From Alphaproteobacteria bacterium (lineage in GTDB: Bacteria > Pseudomonadota > Alphaproteobacteria > UBA828): 12,582 nt of DNA. Location: positions 1-12,582 of the forward strand of contig JAUVWK010000046.1 in NCBI GenBank assembly GCA_030604165.1, in the 5' to 3' direction. Of this stretch, positions 7,107 through 12,582 are shown piece by piece (the first letter of the stretch is position 1; every line of letters starts with the position of its first letter). The notes under the pieces are model-generated. The model was not told the origin of the DNA. It ran no database searches and saw only the letters and a list, made by a program, of their open reading frames with translations. The position numbers were made by a program, and so were the translations under genes.

Positions 7107-8123
7107 ATGAAGAAGTCGAAACCTCAGTCGCGCGCCGACCGTCAGTTCAACTCGAGCACTCGGACGAACGCGGCTCTGGAATCCGTGAAGTTGCGAACCG
7201 TTACCGGTGTTCTCCAGGCAAAGAGAGTCAAGAATGCATTGGCTCACGAGCACATGTTCACGGACTTCTGTGGTCCGGACCAGGACGCCTACATGGATGT
7301 CAATTGGTCCAATAAGCTGGGTGCGGCCGTCGAAAGCGCGGCCGTTCTGCGGGCGCAAGGCGTTAATCTCGTCATCGAATGGACCAATATCGGCATCGGG
7401 CGTAACGTGCTCGCCTTGCGCTCGGTGTCCCGACAGTCCGACGTGCATTTTGTCTGTCCTACCGGGATCTATAAAAACCTGAAATCTCCCGCCCTGGCGG
7501 ACTTGGCTATAAGTGAGGTGGCCGGGCATTTCGTCTCCGAACTCACGAAGGGAACGGACGGCACGGGAATCAGGGCGGGATTCGTGAAGACAGCCTGCAC
7601 GGAAAGCGGACCAACAAAAGAAGAGGTCAGGTTTCTAAGAGCCGCCGCAATAGCGGCGAAAGAAACTGGAGCGGCGCTCGGTTTCCATGGGCCGCAGGCC
7701 AGCACGACGCGCGCCGTTGCAAAGATCTTGAAAAAGGAAGGGTACGCTCTGGAACGGTTTGTCTGGGCCCATGCCCAAGTATCATCGCTCGACGACAACA
7801 AGCGCCTCGCGGATCGCGGTGCCTTTCTACAATATGATGCGATTGGTGCTCATACCGACCAATTCTTCGGTGGGCCCGTCAGCGACGAGGCCATGCTCAG
7901 CCGCCTCGAGCAAATGATCGAGGCCGGCTTCGAGCACCAAATCATGCTCTCAACCGATGCCGCAGTATGCATCAATCCGCCAGCACTACAGTACGATCGC
8001 AACAACGCCTATGTGTACCGCTATTTCGAGCAAAAGCTGAAGCAGCGCATCGGTTCACGGCGGACCCGAAAAATCTTACGAGATAACGTCGTTGTTGCGT
8101 TTCGGCATCCGACGAAGTCTTAA
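7107..8123 (+). CDS. Phosphotriesterase-family metal-dependent hydrolase
   Basis: A 338-aa amidohydrolase-superfamily TIM-barrel protein of the phosphotriesterase (PTE) family, near its usual 320-360 aa. Family members use two metal ions bridged by a carboxylated Lys to hydrolyse phosphotriesters, lactones or other esters. All expected ligands appear in order: His47-x-His49 (ALAHEHMF), Lys161 (GFVKTAC), His194 (GFHGP), His222 (VWAHAQ) and Asp284 (MLSTDA). The N-terminus starts with about 28 polar, basic residues and then TVTGVL, the usual first strand. There is no signal peptide, so it is likely cytoplasmic. ATG 7107 is chosen from family length; the in-frame GTG at 7095 has GGAG only 2 nt away and is a weaker option. 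The substrate cannot be read: lactonase-type activity is commoner than paraoxonase in this family. It lies 176 bp after the Mo enzyme gene, same strand, and converges with the amidase operon. Confidence 0.85.
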   Translation: MKKSKPQSRADRQFNSSTRTNAALESVKLRTVTGVLQAKRVKNALAHEHMFTDFCGPDQDAYMDVNWSNKLGAAVESAAVLRAQGVNLVIEWTNIGIGRNVLALRSVSRQSDVHFVCPTGIYKNLKSPALADLAISEVAGHFVSELTKGTDGTGIRAGFVKTACTESGPTKEEVRFLRAAAIAAKETGAALGFHGPQASTTRAVAKILKKEGYALERFVWAHAQVSSLDDNKRLADRGAFLQYDAIGAHTDQFFGGPVSDEAMLSRLEQMIEAGFEHQIMLSTDAAVCINPPALQYDRNNAYVYRYFEQKLKQRIGSRRTRKILRDNVVVAFRHPTKS

Positions 8124-8239
8124 AGCCAAGGACGCGGCGCAACTGGGAGCTTCGAAAAGAAGCGCAGACCCCACCCGTCATAGAGCCACTCGATTGGAAA
8201 ACTCGCTCGAAGCCAACACCCGGCGCAATCCTCAATCAG

Positions 8240-8254
8240 TCAGATTTGATCTGA
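8240..8254. repeat. Inverted repeat TCAGAT-TTG-ATCTGA between convergent genes
   Basis: A perfect 6-bp stem with a 3-base loop in the 225-bp gap between the phosphotriesterase stop (8123) and the end of the dimethylformamidase gene (8349). No T-run follows on either strand, so it is only a weak bidirectional terminator candidate. A second small hairpin, GCTTC-GAAAA-GAAGC, lies near 8150. No gene is seen in this gap. Confidence 0.3.
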
Positions 8255-8283
8255 GCTTCTGCACGTGATGCGATCTTGCTTAG

Positions 8284-8297
8284 CGCAACATGTTGCG
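8284..8297. repeat. Perfect 14-bp palindrome CGCAACATGTTGCG
   Basis: The sequence equals its own reverse complement over 14 bases with no spacer. It sits 52 bp beyond the end of the dimethylformamidase large-subunit gene. That symmetry is typical of a dimeric regulator site, but its place after two convergent genes is odd for an operator. The function is unknown. Confidence 0.35.
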
Positions 8298-8348
8298 TTC
8301 CTGGCATCTTGTCGTCGGGACGCGGCCACCCGGCCACCATTCGATACC

Positions 8349-10679
8349 TTACTCCGCAGCGCCGGCCGTCGGCGTCGATCCTTTGACGCGCCATGTGTAG
8401 CTGTCCTTCATCGGGGGAGCGGGCGCCTTCTTGATAGGGAACGGCTTCGGATCGACGAAGCGGTCGAGCACGTTCTTTGTGATCCGCGAAACGTTGTTCT
8501 GGAAATCGTTGTGCGGCAGGCTCCCTGCCCAGGCCATCGACGATGCCGAAAACACCGCGCCACCATTCGGCGTTTCGAAGAAGCAGAGGTCGCCACGCAC
8601 CCACTCGTTTTCCTGGCCACCGGAACCTGGCAAGTTGAACAATATGTCCTCGACCACGACGAGGAAGGTGTCCGTGTGGTTCTCCGAAGACGCCAGACAA
8701 AGTGCGTGGGGCGGAGTCCCGAATTCTCGTTCGACGCGGTCTAGCTCCAGCCCTGCCGCGCCACCGCCGATCAATCCGAAATCTCCTATCAGTTCGTCCT
8801 TGCCAACACCCTCAAAAATGAATGCTACGCGGGAGTTGAAACTGTCCGGGTTGCGCCGGTAGTAGCTCGATATGTCGAAACCCTCTGACGAGAACCCGAC
8901 ACCCGCCATAACGTTCGGACCGGTGCGTCCCTGCCGGCGCCACAGGCCACTGTATTCACACGTGAAACCCGTGTAGTACTCGCCGCTTTTCGGCGCCCAC
9001 GCGCGACTTCCCCCTTCGGCACGCCGGATTTCGATCACGCCGGGTGCGGTTTGGTGGTAGGAAACGCGCCAATAAAAGCCGTTTCCGCCCATGTAAATGA
9101 GCCGCCCGCCCTGGTGGATGTAATCGAAGACTGCATCATACATTGCCTTCGAATAATACTCGTTGTGTGAGCTCGTTAGCACCACGTTGTACGGCTTGAG
9201 CACGTCGGTCCCGCGATAATGTATGTCCTCATCGGTGATGACATCGTAGTCATAGCCCATGGCTTCCAGCCACACGGTAATGTGTGTATCCGCGGCGAAT
9301 TGCCAGAGTTGTGAGCCTTCTCCGCCGAGCACGGTTTGCACCTTGGGCCGCATATTGAGGATCGGCCGGAGACGAGAGGAAATGTGGATGCCGGAACCGT
9401 CGGAGTGGCGGTCATACAGCGAATGTCCATACTCTCGGTGCTCGTTGAGGAAAACATGGTGCTTGTCTAGCTCGATCGCTCTATGGGTCATGAGTTCGGC
9501 CGGCCACGGGTCAGTGCCGAAATGTTCGTTCGCATAGGCCATGTAGCTCGCCGACGGGAAGAGGAAGCAAACCTTCTTCTCCCTGCCAGGCTTTGGCCGG
9601 ACTACGAACGGTATATATTCCTCGTCTTCGCCCGATGTCACTCGCGCGGCGTAGATCCCACTCTTCATCGAGTCTGGGATCGTCAACTCGAAGTCAACAT
9701 CCCAGCCTGCGTCGTAGACGTCGTCCTCATGAAATCTGATCGCGCCATACTCCTCGCGCGCGTGCTTCCAACGGAGCTCCTCTCCTGTCCAGTTGTATCC
9801 CGTCACGCCGCGCGTTGGCATATGGCAGATCTTTCCGTGCAGCCTATGGCTCGACGTGTCGGTGATCGTCGTTTCGGTGATGTCCAACGAGAAGTCCCAA
9901 GCACCGATGATGCGATTCTCGAGCGTTGTCGGTGCCTTACGATTTAAGATCATTTCCATTTCGGCTCGGCTCAGAACGCCCTCAACGATGGCGGGACTGT
10001 CAAGTTTGCCGTTGTAGTATGCATCGCCTATCACAACGTCGCCCTTGGGGGCCTTGCAGCGGGCCGCCATCATCAGCGGGACCGCGTTCGCCGCCGGCGC
10101 AACCGAGACCTTCTTGGTCACAGTGCTTGCATCGTCGATAGGCGGGTACTCGACCATCGGCTCTTGATAGACGGTGACCTCCTTGTTGTCGGCGTTGTAG
10201 CTCGCGGCCGCAAAGTACCACTCGTACTCGACCATCGGCTTGCCAATCGAGACCGTATCAACTTTCCCCTTGCCGTCCCCAACCAGGAACGCGATGCCGC
10301 CGGACTCATCAATCTCGAGCGCGAAACCGCTGTTATCGGGCACAGACCATTTGGCGACGAGGCTCTGTACTCCCTTGCGGGGCGTCGTCGGCCAAACCAT
10401 GACCTGAACGGTAAAGCTTTCGAGATTCTCAAGCAGCGCAGAACTTTCGACCATCGCGAAGGAGCCAGCATAAATCTCCTGCTTCCGGCCGTTGTAGGTG
10501 CCGCTGACCGGTGAATCGATCACGTCCTCGTTGAATCCGGGGCCGTCGGGATTTACGTCACCACAGATGACGCGGACGATATCCGCCTCGTATGACGGGT
10601 GCTCGCAGTTGACCATGAACGAGATTTTGTCTCCCAATACGACGCTAATTTGGTCGCTGTACCCAGTGATCTTAAGCAT
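8349..10679 (-). CDS. dmfA2: N,N-dimethylformamidase-like amide hydrolase, large (beta) subunit
   Basis: A 776-aa protein, close to the about 760 aa of the dimethylformamidase large subunit. The enzyme hydrolyses N,N-dimethylformamide to formate and dimethylamine using a mononuclear iron held by two Tyr and one carboxylate. The N-terminal half (about 70-250) looks like a concanavalin/LamG-type beta-sandwich (ENLESFTVQVMVWP, GKLDSPAIVEGVLS, AEMEMIL). The C-terminal catalytic part starts near 365 with CFLFPSASYMAYANEHFG. Candidate iron ligands by pattern are Tyr382, Tyr422 (HSLYDRHSDG) and Glu507 in SSHNEYYS, with His505 adjacent. YMGGNGFYWRVS (529-540) and GGSRAWAPKSGEYYTGF follow. GGGAG (complement of 10688-10692) is 8 nt before the ATG. 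There is no signal peptide. The true substrate may be another amide. Its TAA faces the phosphotriesterase gene. Confidence 0.85.
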   Translation of the reverse strand: MLKITGYSDQISVVLGDKISFMVNCEHPSYEADIVRVICGDVNPDGPGFNEDVIDSPVSGTYNGRKQEIYAGSFAMVESSALLENLESFTVQVMVWPTTPRKGVQSLVAKWSVPDNSGFALEIDESGGIAFLVGDGKGKVDTVSIGKPMVEYEWYFAAASYNADNKEVTVYQEPMVEYPPIDDASTVTKKVSVAPAANAVPLMMAARCKAPKGDVVIGDAYYNGKLDSPAIVEGVLSRAEMEMILNRKAPTTLENRIIGAWDFSLDITETTITDTSSHRLHGKICHMPTRGVTGYNWTGEELRWKHAREEYGAIRFHEDDVYDAGWDVDFELTIPDSMKSGIYAARVTSGEDEEYIPFVVRPKPGREKKVCFLFPSASYMAYANEHFGTDPWPAELMTHRAIELDKHHVFLNEHREYGHSLYDRHSDGSGIHISSRLRPILNMRPKVQTVLGGEGSQLWQFAADTHITVWLEAMGYDYDVITDEDIHYRGTDVLKPYNVVLTSSHNEYYSKAMYDAVFDYIHQGGRLIYMGGNGFYWRVSYHQTAPGVIEIRRAEGGSRAWAPKSGEYYTGFTCEYSGLWRRQGRTGPNVMAGVGFSSEGFDISSYYRRNPDSFNSRVAFIFEGVGKDELIGDFGLIGGGAAGLELDRVEREFGTPPHALCLASSENHTDTFLVVVEDILFNLPGSGGQENEWVRGDLCFFETPNGGAVFSASSMAWAGSLPHNDFQNNVSRITKNVLDRFVDPKPFPIKKAPAPPMKDSYTWRVKGSTPTAGAAE

Positions 10680-10687
10680 TGATTCGT

Positions 10688-10692
10688 CTCCC
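10688..10692 (-). promoter_or_regulatory. Ribosome binding site of the large-subunit gene
   Basis: GGGAG on the minus strand, 8 nt before the ATG at 10679. The 137-bp gap to the small-subunit gene (10680-10816) shows no clear terminator, promoter or intact gene. Confidence 0.55.
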
Positions 10693-10816
10693 AGCGCTCT
10701 TCTGGTACATCAAGGAACCGGAGTAAGTTCGTTCGTCTCGCGAGCTTTGCGCCCACATTAACGTAGGTAAGATGGAGTAGACCGCGCGCGTCCGGTAACG
10801 ATGCGGCAGCAAATCT

Positions 10817-11125
10817 CTACTCGAGTACTTCGCCTGTGTGGCGATGCCAGCGTAGCTTGAAGATCTCCCACTCGCCCTCTTCTCGACTAGAAACCCTAAT
10901 GTTGTGATATTTGAGCGGCTTGCCGCGGCCCTGCAATTCGGCCACGACCCACTCCTCGTAGGGCCTATCGATAACGAGCACGAATTTCCCTTCGATCGCC
11001 TCTCCCCGAAGCCTGTTGAGCAGGCGCATTAATTCGGGCGGATGAATTCCGATCGGCTTCTTCTTGAAGACCTCTATCCATTTCCGATCCGATTTGGAAA
11101 TCTGATGTCGCGTCATGTTGGTCAC
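10817..11125 (-). CDS. dmfA1: Probable small (alpha) subunit of the dimethylformamidase-like enzyme
   Basis: A 102-aa basic, charged protein directly upstream of the large-subunit gene, in the position and size class of the dimethylformamidase small subunit (known ones are about 130 aa). The parts FVLVIDRPYEEWVVAELQG (48-66) and EGEWEIFKLRWHRH resemble the Trp/Phe-rich 'EW..A.L' and 'E....FKLR' blocks I recall for that subunit. The match is from memory and partly from context. It probably wraps the large subunit rather than carrying catalysis. The start is GTG at 11125: AAGGGAGG lies 7 nt upstream, much better placed than for the next ATG (11116). It is shorter than described small subunits, mainly at the N-terminus. 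No signal peptide or membrane segment. Confidence 0.62.
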   Translation of the reverse strand: MTNMTRHQISKSDRKWIEVFKKKPIGIHPPELMRLLNRLRGEAIEGKFVLVIDRPYEEWVVAELQGRGKPLKYHNIRVSSREEGEWEIFKLRWHRHTGEVLE

Positions 11126-11132
11126 GACTGTG

Positions 11133-11140
11133 CCTCCCTT
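11133..11140 (-). promoter_or_regulatory. Strong ribosome binding site fixing the GTG start of the small subunit
   Basis: AAGGGAGG on the minus strand, 7 nt before GTG 11125. It is the best Shine-Dalgarno in the window. Confidence 0.75.
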
Positions 11141-11163
11141 GCGACCAGCCTGCCAGTGACGCT

Positions 11164-11192
11164 AGCATGGCTCCGTGAATTTCAATGATCAA
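11164..11192 (-). promoter_or_regulatory. Weak candidate promoter for the dimethylformamidase operon
   Basis: On the minus strand, TTGATC (11192-11187) and CATGCT (11169-11164) are 17 bp apart, matching the sigma70 consensus at 4/6 and 3/6. An overlapping TTGAAA (11185-11180) is another possible -35. It is the only AT-rich patch upstream of the operon, which is the main argument for it. Confidence 0.22.
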
Positions 11193-11200
11193 TTTTTCGC

Positions 11201-11213
11201 CGCAGTAACTGCG
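11201..11213. promoter_or_regulatory. Candidate operator, CGCAGT-A-ACTGCG, upstream of the dimethylformamidase operon
   Basis: A perfect 6-1-6 palindrome 76 nt upstream of the small-subunit GTG, just beyond the candidate -35 elements. An activator site at this distance would be normal. No regulator gene is in the window to pair it with. Confidence 0.35.
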
Positions 11214-11285
11214 CGCGATGCCAAGCGTGCGCGCAACCTGGCACAGTGGAGAGGCGGCGACACGCTGCGTGCCGCGACACAGCGG

Positions 11286-11308
11286 ATCGATGGCGGGATC
11301 GATTTTTT
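11286..11308 (+). terminator. Possible intrinsic terminator
   Basis: ATCGAT (11286-11291), loop GGCGGG, ATCGAT (11298-11303), then a run of six T counting the last stem base. The stem is short and AT-containing, so termination would be weak. There is no plus-strand gene before it in the window; it may be a relic, or shield the divergent amidase operon from read-through. The rest of 11126-11341 holds no gene that I can see. Confidence 0.25.
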
Positions 11309-11341
11309 GAGGGAAGATGAGCCACGACGCAGATTAGCTAC

Positions 11342-11769
11342 GTGATCCGGGCTCGGGGATCCGCGGGCCCCAAGGCCGGCTCGGACCGAGTGCTGGAGGC
11401 GAAAACGACTGGGCAGGCGAGCGCTATTACGACGTCGATCGGGGGTTCGAGCCCCGATGCAACGATCGAGGCGATCTCGGGCGGTGCCGCCTCATTCAAT
11501 TCGGACATGATCCCCAATGAGGACGGCACGCTCACCGAATCCGGCGTGATCAATTTCGGCAGCGGCAACGGCTTCACTTTCAGCACGCTGGGCAAAGGCA
11601 TGATGGGGCCGAGCGCGGACCACAATCTCACCCATGGTGCGATTGCGGGCAGGTGGACGCGGGCACCGGCGTTTTCGACGGCGCGAGCGGCATCATCACC
11701 TCCAACTTCTCGGTGAGCGACCAAGGCGAGGTCGCGGACAATTAGTGGGGCGTGATATTTCTCCGATAG
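11342..11769 (+). pseudogene. Broken secreted/AOC-barrel-like hypothetical protein gene
   Basis: From GTG 11342, frame 2 reads on to about 11650, including LTESGVINFGSGNGFTFSTLG and NLTHGAIAG. The protein sense then continues in frame 1 from 11650 (QVDAGTGVFDGASGIITSNF, then SVSDQGEVADN), consistent with loss of one base in GGC-CAG. It meets an in-frame TAG at 11743-11745, followed by WGVIFLR and a second TAG at 11767-11769. The 'GtGxFxGAsGxxTSNF...GEVxDN..GVIFL' ending is a C-terminus I recall from small bacterial beta-barrel proteins, possibly allene-oxide-cyclase-like. The family name is tentative. A frameshift plus a stop just before the conserved end means no intact product. The true 5' end is unclear: no ribosome site precedes 11342. 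Confidence 0.65.
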
Positions 11770-11896
11770 CGCGCCACCGGCGGTTCGGTTGAGTTGAGAT
11801 GACGTCCGGACTTTGCGGCCTGTCTTGCTGGCGGCGATGGCCCGGCGGAGTCGTAGCGCGTGGCCGCGGCCGCGCAGCTTGAGGGAGACCAACAGC

Positions 11897-12217
11897 ATGA
11901 GTAACGCGGAGGCAGTGGAAGTCCTGCGGGGCTGGCTCGCAGCTTGGGAGAGCGGCAGCGTGGAGCGCCTCCTGTCCCTCCAATCCGACGATGCGACGTG
12001 GATCTTGCCGGGCTCGGCAAAGTTGCCCTCGGTGGGGACCTGGAAAAGCAGCGCGGAGGCCAGGCTGTACCTGGACAAGCTCTACGGCGCGCTCGAGGTA
12101 GAGAAGCAGGAGCTGTAGGAGTTTTTCGTGCAGGGTGCACGTATTGTCGTGATCGGCAACGAGATCGGCGTCTCGAAGCCGGCGGGCAAGAATTGGAACG
12201 GCCAATACGGACTGTGG
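11897..12217 (+). pseudogene. SnoaL/NTF2-like small protein gene interrupted by a stop codon
   Basis: ATG 11897 has GAGGGAG 9 nt upstream and opens a normal SnoaL-like start: MSNAEAVEVLRGWLAAWESG, then RLLSLQSDDATWILPGSAKL. A TAG at 12116-12118 ends it at 73 codons. The same frame then continues sensibly as EFFVQGARIVVIGNEIGV and GKNWNGQYGLW, the second half of the fold (family pattern: '..GdrVvvlGxexG....tGk.w...w'). After about 12217 the similarity ends and repeats follow, so the last strand is lost too. SnoaL-like proteins are small cone-shaped isomerase, hydrolase or ligand-binding proteins of about 120-150 aa. A 73-aa product would lack most of the beta sheet, so it is probably dead. Confidence 0.7.
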
Positions 12218-12313
12218 CTCCCCCGATTCCTACTCAACCCGATCGCACGCCTGGCGAATGTCTTGATCCTTTCGCCGAACACACACCTAAGTGGGCGGCT
12301 AACGACACTGCCC

Positions 12314-12494
12314 GACTTCCGCTGTGGGTCAAACTCGGAAGGTCCGCAGGCCAAATCGAATGTCCGATCCTGGAGGCAGAGCGGAAGTAACCGGGCGGAA
12401 AGCAGACATCGTCGCTCAAATGTCGGCAGTTGGGGTAACAGCGGACTCTCGGCAGGTCTTCTCCGACTTCCGAGTTTAGCCAAAAGGAGACATT
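12314..12494. repeat. Cluster of four degenerate 30-bp inverted-repeat units
   Basis: Units start near 12314 (GACTTCCG to CGGAAGGTC), 12359 (AATGTCCG to GCGGAAGT), 12419 (AATGTCGG to GCGGACT) and 12465 (GACTTCCG to GGAGACATT), at spacings of 45, 60 and 46. A half-unit GCGGAAAGCAGACAT lies at about 12395. Each is an imperfect inverted repeat built on an ideal of '(AAT)GTCCGC ... GGG ... AGCGGAC(ATT)'. I recall such elements between genes in Bradyrhizobium and related genomes. They are diverged from one another, so this is an old cluster. The remainder of 12218-12582 shows no gene I can support. Confidence 0.6.
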
Positions 12495-12582
12495 ATCCGA
12501 GTATCGGAGGGCTGTTGAAGATTGGGCGCCACGTCCCGTCACGAGCGCTGGGCGACAACGGCGAATACACGATAAAGCACGG

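Noticed and set aside
8236..8700. Minus-strand 154-codon frame over the convergent gap
   Set aside because: It lies mostly inside the dimethylformamidase gene in another frame and has no recognisable content.
10680..10770. Short minus-strand frame starting MWAQSSRDER between the two amidase subunit genes
   Set aside because: It overlaps the large-subunit start, has no clear ribosome site and shows no family resemblance.
11438..11458. Stem-loop ATCGGGG-GTTCGAG-CCCCGAT resembling a tRNA T-arm
   Set aside because: No anticodon arm, D-arm or acceptor stem can be placed around it, and the same bases read as protein in the pseudogene frame.
11743..12118. Amber (TAG) recoding as explanation for both interrupted genes
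   Set aside because: Three other genes end normally in TAG, one of the two genes is also frameshifted, and no special tRNA or recoding element is visible.
12119..12582. Frame open from the SnoaL-like stop to the window end
   Set aside because: Beyond about 12217 it crosses degenerate repeats and shows no protein-like pattern; openness is expected from low stop density.

Overview
The window looks like chromosomal DNA of a GC-rich alphaproteobacterium, most likely Hyphomicrobiales (Bradyrhizobium-like). This rests on codon use, on the mix of acyl-CoA and amide metabolism genes, and on a decayed cluster of inverted repeats at the right end that resembles repeats I recall from that order. No rRNA, tRNA, CRISPR array, transposase or replication origin was found. 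Base composition is patchy: the first 195 bases are visibly AT-richer than what follows, and the last 1.2 kb is decayed.

Layout, left to right. (1) Bases 1-194: the 3' end of a crotonyl-CoA carboxylase/reductase-like gene. (2) 196-306: the last ~37 codons of a class III (CaiB/BaiF) CoA-transferase with no body upstream, a truncation scar directly after the previous stop. (3) 314-1867: acyl-CoA carboxylase beta (carboxyltransferase) subunit, which probably formed an operon with the lost CoA-transferase. (4) 1981-4068: single-chain NDP-forming acyl-CoA synthetase. (5) 4231-6930: cytoplasmic molybdopterin oxidoreductase with a 4Fe-4S motif, a Cys as likely Mo ligand, and an unusual 104-residue Lys/Ala-rich histone-H1-like tail. 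(6) 6927-7049, minus strand: a possible 40-aa gene. (7) 7107-8123: phosphotriesterase-family metal hydrolase with all expected metal ligands. (8) Minus strand, 11125-10817 then 10679-8349: the small and large subunits of an N,N-dimethylformamidase-like amide hydrolase. (9) 11342-12217: two broken small genes, one an AOC-barrel-like protein (tentative) and one a SnoaL-like protein. (10) 12314-12494: four degenerate inverted-repeat units.

How the genes may work together. The intact genes fit a catabolic accessory locus. Hydrolases (amidase, phosphotriesterase-like lactonase or esterase) could open a substrate, the NDP-forming synthetase could activate the released acid as a CoA thioester, and the carboxyltransferase could feed it into central carbon metabolism. 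The Mo enzyme would add an oxidation, transhydroxylation or hydration step. This pathway is inference from neighbourhood. The broken CoA-transferase at the left and the pseudogenes and repeats at the right suggest the locus was assembled by recombination between older fragments. The least conventional features are the histone-like tail on the Mo enzyme and the amidase-plus-acyl-CoA gene combination.
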